DNA from: Chromatiales bacterium
Lineage (GTDB): Bacteria > Pseudomonadota > Gammaproteobacteria > Chromatiales > Chromatiaceae
NCBI GenBank assembly: GCA_022360595.1
Contig: JAKSCN010000259.1
Location: 1 to 5,743 of the forward strand
Length of the DNA stretch: 5,743 nt
Direction: 5' to 3'
Shown here: positions 1 through 5,400 of the stretch, piece by piece
Layout: every line of letters begins with the position of its first letter
How positions within the stretch are numbered: the first letter of the stretch is position 1
Program-made: the position numbers and the translations under genes
The notes under the pieces: generated by a model
Told to the model about the DNA's origin: nothing
What the model saw: only the letters and a program-made list of their open reading frames with translations
The model's database searches: none

Positions 1-22
1 AGGATGATTTGGAGCTGTCACT

Positions 23-1390
23 CTAACGCTCTGCCAGGTTCTCGATCAGGCGTATAAATTCCGGGTGCTGCCGCAACAGGGTGCGGCCCGCGGTGATCAG
101 CTTTTTTGCGCTCCCTTCGGGGAGCGTGAAACCTGTTGGTACTTGAGTCAACTCTTTGCGTAGCGCCTCGTCGGCGATGTCTTGCAGATTGACCTCAATC
201 AGATAGATCGGCTGATCCGAACACGGCGCTTGGTCTTGGCACTGACCCTCGACAATCTCCCGCTGCCAGTCGGGCAGGTTTTGGCGAAAATATTCCAGTG
301 TTTCAAAGTTATAGTTGACCAACGGAATGGTGGTTGCCGCATCGATGACTGCGCTATCGGGTGGGTTGGTATTCTGCAGCTCCCACTGGGACGGTGTGAC
401 AGAGGCAGCGTTGACCACAATGATAGCGATATGTTTCACGTTATGCTGTTCAAACCGCTTTAGGGTATTCCACATACCGTCTTCTTCAATCAGCTTATCG
501 ATCAGGGCCCGTAACCCAAGATTATCTGTCAGTCCGCCATCCAGTAGATGGATGTAGGGGTGGTTTTCCTGATCAAGATAGGCGCTGAGAAGACGGGCGC
601 GCTGATGTCTGCGTGGATTGCTCCCATCCTCTAATAAAGCAGTGTAGAACCAGGCCGGGGGGACATGCCCGCAACTGCCGGCGCGGTTGCTCATAGTGAC
701 GGGGGAGAAGATGATCGGTACGGCACAGGAGGCGGCAACCGCCCTTGATATAGGGAACTGAGCAGGGTCGGAGCAGATCAAAGCAAACTGCTCTTGGGTA
801 AAACCGAAGCTGCCTCCTTTGAAAAGATCGGTGGCATTGATCTGTACTTGTGGGCCATCTCCATCCAGCAGCTTGTCGATAGAGGCGCCGGCGAATAGCT
901 TGCTGCTGAAGAACTCGTCGAGCACATCGCCCGTACCAAAGGTGGGGGAGGTGAGACGTGAGAGCGTTACCGGGCTGAATGTCTTTGAGGTCAGTTCAGA
1001 CTCGATATCCTGTTCCAAAAAATCACGCCTGAAATCGGTGAACAGTTTGTCGCCATAGAGGCCATAGTAGGCGGCGGTGATGCTGCCACCCGAAACGGAT
1101 GAGATGAGATCGATTTCATCAGTGAGGCGGTGACTCTCGTTGGTGGACACGGGAGTATGCTTCAGCTCCTCCAGCACACCGTAGGCAAGTGCGGATGCCC
1201 GGCTGCCGCCACCGGAGAAAGTCATCGCCAGCAGAATATCGTTGTCCTGGCGGTTGGCTTTGCGCTCCACTGGCATGCTGTTGACGTTTGCCAGTGCGGG
1301 GTTGTCCGGAAAGCGGGCAGTGCTGGCGCAGCCAGTGAGTACCAGGAGCAGAAGTACTACCAGCAGTCGATTTACGCTGTTTGTTATCAT
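23..1390 (-). CDS. Patatin-like phospholipase family lipoprotein
   Basis: A 455-residue predicted lipolytic acyl hydrolase. Residues 1-21 form a lipoprotein signal: Arg8, a run of Leu/Val at 9-18, then the lipobox L18-T-G-C21. Residues 22-23 are Ala-Ser, with no Asp at +2, which suggests sorting to the outer membrane. The patatin domain follows: an oxyanion-hole motif GGGSR at 60-64, a nucleophile elbow S98-V-S100-G-G102, and the catalytic-dyad Asp in D284-G-G, followed by LTDNLGLR. Ser100 and Asp284 are therefore the expected catalytic pair. The elbow begins with Ser instead of the usual Gly of GxSxG, which I believe occurs in this lipoprotein subgroup. The segment at 205-230, with AVAASCAVPIIFSPV, is typical of patatins. 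The substrate cannot be read from sequence; membrane phospholipid is the family default. The ATG is chosen because it gives a proper signal peptide; no strong ribosome binding site precedes it. The gene is transcribed divergently from the LysE-type exporter gene. Confidence 0.9.
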   Translation of the reverse strand: MITNSVNRLLVVLLLLVLTGCASTARFPDNPALANVNSMPVERKANRQDNDILLAMTFSGGGSRASALAYGVLEELKHTPVSTNESHRLTDEIDLISSVSGGSITAAYYGLYGDKLFTDFRRDFLEQDIESELTSKTFSPVTLSRLTSPTFGTGDVLDEFFSSKLFAGASIDKLLDGDGPQVQINATDLFKGGSFGFTQEQFALICSDPAQFPISRAVAASCAVPIIFSPVTMSNRAGSCGHVPPAWFYTALLEDGSNPRRHQRARLLSAYLDQENHPYIHLLDGGLTDNLGLRALIDKLIEEDGMWNTLKRFEQHNVKHIAIIVVNAASVTPSQWELQNTNPPDSAVIDAATTIPLVNYNFETLEYFRQNLPDWQREIVEGQCQDQAPCSDQPIYLIEVNLQDIADEALRKELTQVPTGFTLPEGSAKKLITAGRTLLRQHPEFIRLIENLAER

Positions 1391-1475
1391 GCGGCAATGG
1401 TAAACGTTGTCGCTTCATTCAGAAAGTGCAGTGTGTTTGGTTGGTGCTGATTTATACGGTTTGTCACAAATTGAT

Positions 1476-1480
1476 AGGGA
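1476..1480 (+). promoter_or_regulatory. Ribosome binding site deciding the exporter start
   Basis: AGGGA lies 8 nt before the ATG at 1489. The alternative ATG at 1480 begins on the last base of this site and so cannot use it. This supports 1489 as the start of the LysE-type exporter. Confidence 0.6.
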
Positions 1481-1488
1481 TGAAGAGC

Positions 1489-2103
1489 ATGACAGTGATG
1501 ACAACCCTTGCTTTGGCCGGTGCTATGTTGCTGTTGGCCGTTACACCTGGTCCGGGAGTCTTCGCCACTATTGCGCGGGCGCTGGTTTCGGGATTCTCAC
1601 ATGCCGCTGTGGTGGTGGGAGGGATTGTGCTGGGCGATATCCTTTTTCTGTTGCTTGCTATCTATGGTCTGGCTGTTGTTGCTGAGTGGTTAGGCGGGCT
1701 GTTTACCATAGTCAAGTATATTGGTGGGCTCTATCTGATCTGGCTGGGATGGCAAGTTTGGCGTAATGCCGATAAGCCTTTGCCGATACAGGGTGTCAAT
1801 GAAACATCCTGGCATGTCAATTTTTTTAGCGGCTTGGCGATAACGTTGGGCAACCCAAAAGTGATCCTCTTCTATCTGGGGTTTCTCCCAACGTTTATGG
1901 ATATTACGGCACTGACACTGAGTGATGTGGTGATCGCCGCTAGTGTGGTCTCTGCGGTTCTGGCCGCCGTACTACTTAGCTACGCCTATTTGGCGGCCAG
2001 AGCAAGCAGAGCACTGACCGAAGGGCATGCAGCTAAGAGATTACATGCCATGGCCGGTGGTGTGATGATGGGCACTGGTGCGGTACTGATTACTCGCTCT
2101 TAA
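1489..2103 (+). CDS. LysE/RhtB family amino-acid exporter
   Basis: An inner-membrane protein of 204 residues, the usual length for the LysE/RhtB family of amino-acid or amino-acid-derivative exporters. It has about six hydrophobic segments. Family signatures are visible: TPGPG at 19-23 in the first helix, GGIVLGD at 44-50, YLIWLGWQVW at 82-91, and GNPKVILFY at 121-129 after the central hydrophilic loop. The substrate (lysine, threonine, homoserine, leucine or another) cannot be told from sequence. The frame is open upstream to 1381 and has ATGs at 1381, 1480, 1489 and 1498. I chose 1489 because AGGGA at 1476-1480 lies 8 nt before it and the N-terminus then fits the family. The 3' end overlaps the convergent NifX-like gene by 14 bp. 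No terminator is visible between them. Confidence 0.9.
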   Translation: MTVMTTLALAGAMLLLAVTPGPGVFATIARALVSGFSHAAVVVGGIVLGDILFLLLAIYGLAVVAEWLGGLFTIVKYIGGLYLIWLGWQVWRNADKPLPIQGVNETSWHVNFFSGLAITLGNPKVILFYLGFLPTFMDITALTLSDVVIAASVVSAVLAAVLLSYAYLAARASRALTEGHAAKRLHAMAGGVMMGTGAVLITRS

Positions 2104-2506
2104 TCGAAAGCGAGGGGGTAATACTTGCTGTCAGTGAGTGTTTATGAGGGTGATGATCATGCCCTTTGGATGGCGCAGGCGGAGGTAATGTCTCTCCCGC
2201 CAGCAGCGCCTGGGCCGCTGCTTGTGGATCAGAGCTGCTTGTTGGAATCACCTTAACGCCAAGACCTGCCAACCGGTTTTTGAAACCCTGCCCACAACCG
2301 GCGGTAATCAGCACATCGAGCTGTGCTATCGGGTGGTCACTGCCCTCACCGCGGTATTCATGCATCGACATCTCTCTGGCCAGATTCCAGCGCTCGCACT
2401 CAGCTGCCGTGCCGTTTTCATTGGATTCGAAAATAATAAAGCGGCGCGCCTTACCTGCATGTCCGGTGATGGTCCTAAAGTTCTGGCTGGTGATACCTAT
2501 CTTCAT
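2090..2506 (-). CDS. NifX/NafY-fold dinitrogenase iron-molybdenum cofactor-binding family protein
   Basis: A small 138-residue cytoplasmic protein. The N-terminal segment M1-KIGITSQNFRTITGHAGKARRFIIFE (1-27) and the core HPIAQLDVLITAGCGQGFKNRLAGLGVKVIPT (58-89) match the PF02579 fold, shared by NifX, NafY and the NifB C-terminus, which bind or carry metal-cluster precursors. Cys71 in the glycine loop, Cys37, His16 and His49 are possible ligands. A Pro-rich linker (107-112) leads to a His-rich tail with His116, 118, 119, 121 and 123, suggesting metal binding. No nif structural genes are seen, so I do not call it nifX; stand-alone members of this family are common in non-diazotrophs. The ATG at 2506 has an AGGT-type site about 9 nt upstream. 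It lies 33 bp downstream of the DUF6858-like gene and is probably co-transcribed with it. Its last codons overlap the convergent exporter gene. Confidence 0.82.
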   Translation of the reverse strand: MKIGITSQNFRTITGHAGKARRFIIFESNENGTAAECERWNLAREMSMHEYRGEGSDHPIAQLDVLITAGCGQGFKNRLAGLGVKVIPTSSSDPQAAAQALLAGETLPPPAPSKGHDHHPHKHSLTASITPSLSIKSE

Positions 2507-2539
2507 ACGGTGATTACCTGTTGGGGCAGCTCCCGACTC

Positions 2540-2932
2540 CTATGTGTTGATGATCGCTTTAACCCAGCTCTCCATCGTTATATTCGCGACGGGCATGGGG
2601 GCCTCCATGAAGGTTATCAGAAATTCATCCTCCATTTCAGCAACACCGATCGAGCGAGGGCGTACCGCCATAACATTGGGGTCGGGCAGAGTAATGCCAA
2701 AGCAGAAGATAATATTCAGGGCATTGTTGATCTCATCGGCAATCTGCCCCTCGGGCAGATTTTTAGTGTGGTTGTAGTGATCAAAAGTGGCAATGAACTG
2801 AGCGGTATCGTGGTTATCGATTTGCTGCTTTAGATACTCAATGATCTCTTGTGCATTTGAGAAGGAGGTTTCCGTTTTCCTTACTTCAAGTGCGAATACA
2901 GCATATTCATGTTGCTGTAGGGATTGCTTCAT
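2540..2932 (-). CDS. Conserved uncharacterised protein, DUF6858-like
   Basis: A 130-residue soluble protein with no signal peptide or membrane segment. From memory it matches a small conserved bacterial family, which I believe is DUF6858; the family name is less certain than the gene. Conserved-looking blocks are FIATFDHYNHTKNL (46-59), a histidine-containing stretch with His52 and His55; NIIFCFGITLPDP (73-85) with Cys77; VRPRSIGVAEMEDEFLITFMEAP (90-112); and the C-terminal MESWVKA (120-126). The function is unknown. The His/Cys residues could bind a metal or small ligand, but nothing in the sequence proves it. The start is well supported by AGGAG (2939-2943) 6 nt before the ATG. It is the first gene of a probable two-gene operon with the NifX-like gene and lies downstream of the FNR-like dyad at 3031-3050. 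Confidence 0.85.
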   Translation of the reverse strand: MKQSLQQHEYAVFALEVRKTETSFSNAQEIIEYLKQQIDNHDTAQFIATFDHYNHTKNLPEGQIADEINNALNIIFCFGITLPDPNVMAVRPRSIGVAEMEDEFLITFMEAPMPVANITMESWVKAIINT

Positions 2933-2938
2933 CTAGGG

Positions 2939-2943
2939 CTCCT
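2939..2943 (-). promoter_or_regulatory. Ribosome binding site of the DUF6858-like gene
   Basis: On the minus strand this reads AGGAG, 6 nt before the ATG at 2932. It is a near-ideal Shine-Dalgarno site and fixes the start of the first gene of the pair. Confidence 0.7.
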
Positions 2944-2950
2944 GACTACC

Positions 2951-2960
2951 TTTCCGGAAA
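2951..2960. repeat. Perfect 10-bp palindrome TTTCCGGAAA
   Basis: A self-complementary decamer starting 19 bp before the ATG of the DUF6858-like gene and just upstream of its ribosome binding site. If transcription starts near 2999 it lies in the 5' leader. It could be a repressor site or chance; nothing else in the window repeats it. Confidence 0.4.
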
Positions 2961-3005
2961 ATGAAGAAGACAAACTGCGTGATATCTCCAACACGCATCA
3001 TCGGC

Positions 3006-3011
3006 ACCATA
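3006..3011 (-). promoter_or_regulatory. Candidate -10 element for the DUF6858-like/NifX-like operon
   Basis: The minus strand reads TATGGT, which keeps the TA and final T of the TATAAT consensus (4 of 6). The hexamer 17 bp upstream (3029-3034) reads ATGCAT and is a poor -35, as expected of an activator-dependent promoter. Transcription would start near 2999, giving a leader of about 67 nt before the ATG at 2932. The call rests mainly on its exact spacing from the dyad at 3031-3050; alone it would be unconvincing. Confidence 0.4.
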
Positions 3012-3030
3012 GAGGGAAGTCAGTTTTTAT

Positions 3031-3050
3031 GCATTGAAAAAACGCAATGC
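3031..3050 (-). promoter_or_regulatory. FNR/Crp-type operator candidate: GCATTG-N8-CAATGC
   Basis: A perfect 6-bp inverted repeat with an 8-nt spacer. Its inner part, TTG-N8-CAA, has the geometry of the FNR box TTGAT-N4-ATCAA and matches 7 of its 10 defined bases. The dyad centre lies between 3040 and 3041. That is 41.5 bp upstream of the start predicted from the -10 candidate at 3006-3011, the textbook class II activator position. The only gene pair it could serve is the minus-strand DUF6858-like/NifX-like pair. The adjacent Crp/Fnr-family gene encodes a protein with the matching recognition residues. The spacer is A/T-rich and neither strand has a T-run after the repeat, so a terminator is unlikely. 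Confidence 0.5.
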
Positions 3051-3105
3051 TTCAGTAGATTACTGGGTTTTAGGCTCAATAGTGGCAATTAGATTTGGCG
3101 GATGC

Positions 3106-3115
3106 GCACTAGTGC
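3106..3115. repeat. Perfect 10-bp palindrome GCACTAGTGC
   Basis: A self-complementary decamer 9 bp past the stop of the Crp/Fnr-family gene. It has no loop and no following T-run, so it is not a normal terminator. The rest of the 192-bp gene-free region (2933-3124) holds only the operator and promoter candidates and the other short palindrome. Confidence 0.35.
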
Positions 3116-3124
3116 TGACAGGCC

Positions 3125-3829
3125 CTAGTCCTCGGCCAGATGTTCGAGATTACGAATGTCCAACAGAAAGAGATTAGGGCGTGTCTCAATCAGCAGGCTG
3201 TTACGCTTGAACTCGGCAATGGTGCGGCTGGCCGTTTCGGTGGTAATACCGAGCATGGCTCCCATATCTTCCCGGGAGAAGAGTTCGCACTCACTGGTCT
3301 GTTCGTTACGGACTAAGCGCAGCAATAGGCGCGCCACACGCTGTTTGGCCGAACCGGTGGAGAGTTCGGTGAGCCAGGCATCCGCTTCGGTCAATGCTTT
3401 CTGCCAACGGGTCAGCAGCTCTTGGTGGAGCTTGGGGTTGGATTGGGAGAGTGCTTTTACAACGCTAACCGGCAGACTGCAGGCCTCAGTAGGATGGAGC
3501 ACTACCGCATCGTGTTGATAGGGTTGGTCGAGCAGCGCCTCCAGACCAATCACATCGGTGGTGCGGGCCAGGCGTACAATGCGCTGGGTGCCGTCGGGCA
3601 GGTACTGCACCAGCTTGAGAATACCGTTGCGGACGGTATAGAGCCGGTCTGCCGGATCACCCGCACGGTAGAGGGTTGAGCCCGGTGGCAGGTTATAGAG
3701 GTCTATGGGCTGGTGAATCTGATCAAAATCGTCCTCATTGAGACCGGCAAATAGTACTGAATTACGCAGTGTGCAGCTCAGGCAGTCGGCCTCGCCATCC
3801 CAGGCCTCTTTATCACTGATCAGTTTCAT
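3125..3829 (-). CDS. Crp/Fnr-family transcriptional regulator
   Basis: A 234-residue DNA-binding regulator. An N-terminal segment with C16-L-S-C19 precedes the cyclic-nucleotide-binding-type beta-barrel (about 25-125; PPGSTLYRAGDPADRLYTVRNGILKL is the typical start). A long dimerisation helix follows (about 130-160), then a winged helix-turn-helix. The HTH (about 185-213) reads SREDMGAMLGITTETASRTIAEFKR and keeps Glu198, Ser201 and Arg202, the E-xx-S-R pattern with which FNR reads TTGAT half-sites. Cys117 aligns with the internal FNR cysteine. However, the third N-terminal cysteine of a [4Fe-4S] FNR is missing: the region after CLSC is TLRNSVLFAGL, with Phe27 where many relatives have Cys. 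The effector is therefore unknown. I chose ATG 3829 over an in-frame TTG at 3844 because GGTGA lies 8 nt upstream. It lies 59 bp after trpB2 and is probably co-transcribed with it. Confidence 0.9.
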   Translation of the reverse strand: MKLISDKEAWDGEADCLSCTLRNSVLFAGLNEDDFDQIHQPIDLYNLPPGSTLYRAGDPADRLYTVRNGILKLVQYLPDGTQRIVRLARTTDVIGLEALLDQPYQHDAVVLHPTEACSLPVSVVKALSQSNPKLHQELLTRWQKALTEADAWLTELSTGSAKQRVARLLLRLVRNEQTSECELFSREDMGAMLGITTETASRTIAEFKRNSLLIETRPNLFLLDIRNLEHLAED

Positions 3830-3837
3830 GGATATAG

Positions 3838-3842
3838 TCACC
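3838..3842 (-). promoter_or_regulatory. Ribosome binding site of the Crp/Fnr-family gene
   Basis: The minus strand reads GGTGA, 8 nt before the ATG at 3829. An in-frame TTG at 3844 overlaps the site and is rejected as the start for that reason. Confidence 0.6.
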
Positions 3843-3847
3843 AATTT

Positions 3848-3876
3848 GTACCGGGACAGTTTCGCTATCCCGGTAC
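3848..3876 (-). repeat. Strong intergenic hairpin between trpB2 and the Crp/Fnr-family gene
   Basis: GTACCGGGA (3848-3856) and TCCCGGTAC (3868-3876) are a perfect 9-bp inverted repeat. In minus-strand RNA the stem continues with a U-G wobble, A-U and G-C, giving about 12 pairs closed by a 5-nt loop CGAAA. In plus-strand RNA the wobble position is a C-A mismatch, so the structure favours the trpB2-to-regulator transcript. It starts 12 nt after the trpB2 stop and ends 5 nt before the regulator's ribosome binding site. No U-run follows it on either strand, so it is not a canonical intrinsic terminator. It may stabilise or process the mRNA, or affect translation of the regulator. Confidence 0.6.
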
Positions 3877-3888
3877 TTGATCTCTAAG

Positions 3889-5238
3889 TTAGTCGAACTT
3901 CGGTAGGTGCGCCAGCGCCTGCTCGATCGCCTCTTGCGGGTACTCGTAATCCTCCAGTTCGCCCGCGAAGTAGCGGTCGTAGGAGGTCATGTCGAAGTGA
4001 CCGTGACCAGAGAGGTTGAACAGCAATGTCTTCGGCTCGCCCGTTTCCGCGCAACGCTTCGCTTCACGAATTGTAGCAGCGATTGCGTGGGTGGACTCAG
4101 GTGCCGGAACGATACCTTCACTCTGGGCAAACATCACACCTGCCTGGAAGGTTTCAAGCTGAGGCACAGCCACTGCATCGACCAGGCCTTCGTTGTAGAG
4201 CTGGCTGATCAAGGCTGAGTCACCGTGGTAGCGCAGACCACCGGCGTGGATACCGGGTGGCATGAAATCGTGTCCCAGGGTATACATCTTCATCAGCGGA
4301 GTCAGGCCGATGGCATCGCCATAGTCATAGGCGTAGATACCTTTGGTCAGGGTTGGGCAGGAGGTCGGCTCGACCGCGACCAGTTTGACATCCTTGCCGG
4401 CTGCCTTGTCCGCGAAGAAGGGGAAAGCCACGCCACCAAAGTTGGAGCCGCCGCCGCAGGGGGCGAAGATCATGTCGGGATAGTCGCCAACCAGTTCAAG
4501 CTGCTTCTTGGCCTCTTCACCGATAATGGTCTGGTGCAGGAGCACGTGATTCAGTACAGAACCCAGAGCGTAGTTGGTATCTTCACGCTGGGCAGCAATT
4601 TCGACTGCCTCAGAGATGGCAATGCCAAGAGAGCCGTTGCTCTCAGGGTTTTCAGCCAGAATCTTGCGGCCCGATTCGGTCAGGGTAGTGGGACTAGCGT
4701 GTACATTGGCGCCCCAGGTACGCATCATGGTGCGGCGGTAGGGCTTCTGGCCATAGCTCACCTTAACCATGAATACTTCAACATCCAGACCGAACATCTG
4801 ACCTGCCAGGGATAGTGAACAGCCCCATTGGCCGGCGCCGGTCTCGGTGGTTAGTTTGCTGATGCCTTCCTGCTTGTTGTAGTAAGCTTGGGGAATCGCG
4901 GTATTCGGTTTGTGAGAACCGGCCGGGCTGACCGCTTCGTTCTTGTAGTAGATCTTAGCCGGGGTGCCCAGGGCCTTTTCCAAGCGATGAGCGCGATATA
5001 AGGGTGAGGGACGCCACAAACAGAGTGCTTCGCGTACCTCTTCCGGAATCGGAATCCAGCGCTCGGCGCTAACTTCTTGCTTGATGATCTCTTCGGGGAA
5101 GATTGCCGCCAAGGCATCAGGGCCGACAGGGTTACCTTCGGGGTCAAGTGGAGGCGTCGGTGGATTGGGCATATCCGCAACCACGTTGTACCAATGGGTC
5201 GGCATTTCTGATTCTTTAAGCAGAATCTTCGTCTTCAT
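3889..5238 (-). CDS. trpB2: TrpB2-type tryptophan synthase beta chain (TrpB-like PLP enzyme)
   Basis: A 449-residue cytoplasmic PLP enzyme, longer than the roughly 400-residue TrpB1 and typical of the TrpB2 group. Visible features are the TrpB2-like N-terminus with WYNVVADMPNPPTPPLDP (16-33); RPSPLYRAHRLEKALG (76-91); the PLP-binding lysine in G-S-H-K110-P-N; the catalytic Glu132 in TTETGAGQWG; and the phosphate-binding loop C261-GGGSN. The C-terminal part contains LFNLSGHGHFDM. TrpB enzymes condense L-serine with indole to give L-tryptophan. TrpB2 proteins are thought to lack tight coupling to TrpA and may act in indole salvage or on other acceptors. No trpA is seen nearby, which fits this view. 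The start at 5238 is an ATG with GGAG 6 nt upstream; an in-frame TTG at 5250 has no such support. It is the first gene of a probable unit with the downstream Crp/Fnr-family gene and diverges from uup. Confidence 0.93.
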   Translation of the reverse strand: MKTKILLKESEMPTHWYNVVADMPNPPTPPLDPEGNPVGPDALAAIFPEEIIKQEVSAERWIPIPEEVREALCLWRPSPLYRAHRLEKALGTPAKIYYKNEAVSPAGSHKPNTAIPQAYYNKQEGISKLTTETGAGQWGCSLSLAGQMFGLDVEVFMVKVSYGQKPYRRTMMRTWGANVHASPTTLTESGRKILAENPESNGSLGIAISEAVEIAAQREDTNYALGSVLNHVLLHQTIIGEEAKKQLELVGDYPDMIFAPCGGGSNFGGVAFPFFADKAAGKDVKLVAVEPTSCPTLTKGIYAYDYGDAIGLTPLMKMYTLGHDFMPPGIHAGGLRYHGDSALISQLYNEGLVDAVAVPQLETFQAGVMFAQSEGIVPAPESTHAIAATIREAKRCAETGEPKTLLFNLSGHGHFDMTSYDRYFAGELEDYEYPQEAIEQALAHLPKFD

Positions 5239-5244
5239 AGAAAT

Positions 5245-5248
5245 CTCC
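5245..5248 (-). promoter_or_regulatory. Ribosome binding site of trpB2
   Basis: The minus strand reads GGAG, 6 nt before the ATG at 5238. This favours the ATG over the in-frame TTG at 5250, which would lie upstream of the site. Confidence 0.65.
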
Positions 5249-5270
5249 AAAACTAATCACGTAGTCAACC

Positions 5271-5285
5271 GGCCTCGCGCAGGCC
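5271..5285. repeat. Short GC-rich inverted repeat in the trpB2 upstream region
   Basis: GGCCT-CGCGC-AGGCC is a 5-bp stem with a 5-nt loop, 33 bp upstream of the trpB2 ATG and probably in its leader. It is short and may be chance. No leader peptide rich in Trp codons was seen beside it, so trp-type attenuation is not supported. Confidence 0.3.
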
Positions 5286-5354
5286 ATTCCTGTAATCTTC
5301 ACATATTCGGGGGCATTATCGCCAGCTTTATGCGGAATATTCTATGGCTGAGTG

Positions 5355-5360
5355 TACAAT
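5355..5360 (+). promoter_or_regulatory. Candidate -10 element for uup
   Basis: TACAAT matches 5 of 6 bases of the sigma-70 -10 consensus and lies 40 bp before the uup ATG. The hexamer 17 bp upstream (GCGGAA) is a poor -35, so the call is weak. Confidence 0.3.
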
Positions 5361-5400
5361 CGCCTGCGTGATATCGGTCATTTGTGAGGAATAGGAAGTT

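Noticed and set aside
1391..1488. Divergent promoters between the patatin and exporter genes
   Set aside because: AT-rich -10-like hexamers occur on both strands around 1451-1458 (TATAAA on minus, TTATAC on plus), but none has an acceptable -35 at 16-18 bp.
2090..2506. Evidence for nitrogen fixation
   Set aside because: The NifX-fold family is widespread in organisms without nitrogenase, and no nif structural or assembly genes are seen in this window.
2222..2833. Plus-strand open frame of 203 codons
   Set aside because: It runs antisense across both the NifX-like and DUF6858-like genes, including their spacer. It shows no family resemblance and no ribosome binding site.
3031..3050. Inverted repeat as a terminator of the Crp/Fnr-family gene
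   Set aside because: The stem is only 6 bp with an 8-nt loop, and no T-run follows on the minus strand. The TTG-N8-CAA geometry fits an operator better.
3815..3824. Palindrome ACTGATCAGT at the start of the Crp/Fnr-family gene, considered as an autoregulatory operator
   Set aside because: It lies inside the coding region (codons 2-5), lacks the TTG-N8-CAA spacing, and may be coincidental.
4225..4815. Long plus-strand open frame (196 codons) opposite trpB2
   Set aside because: It lies wholly antisense to a strongly supported trpB2, has no ribosome binding site and no recognisable family. It is a by-product of the codon bias on the other strand.
5303..5340. ATATTC ... GAATAT inverted repeat upstream of uup
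   Set aside because: The arms are 6 bp and separated by 26 bp with poor inner pairing, so it is likely chance in an AT-rich spacer.
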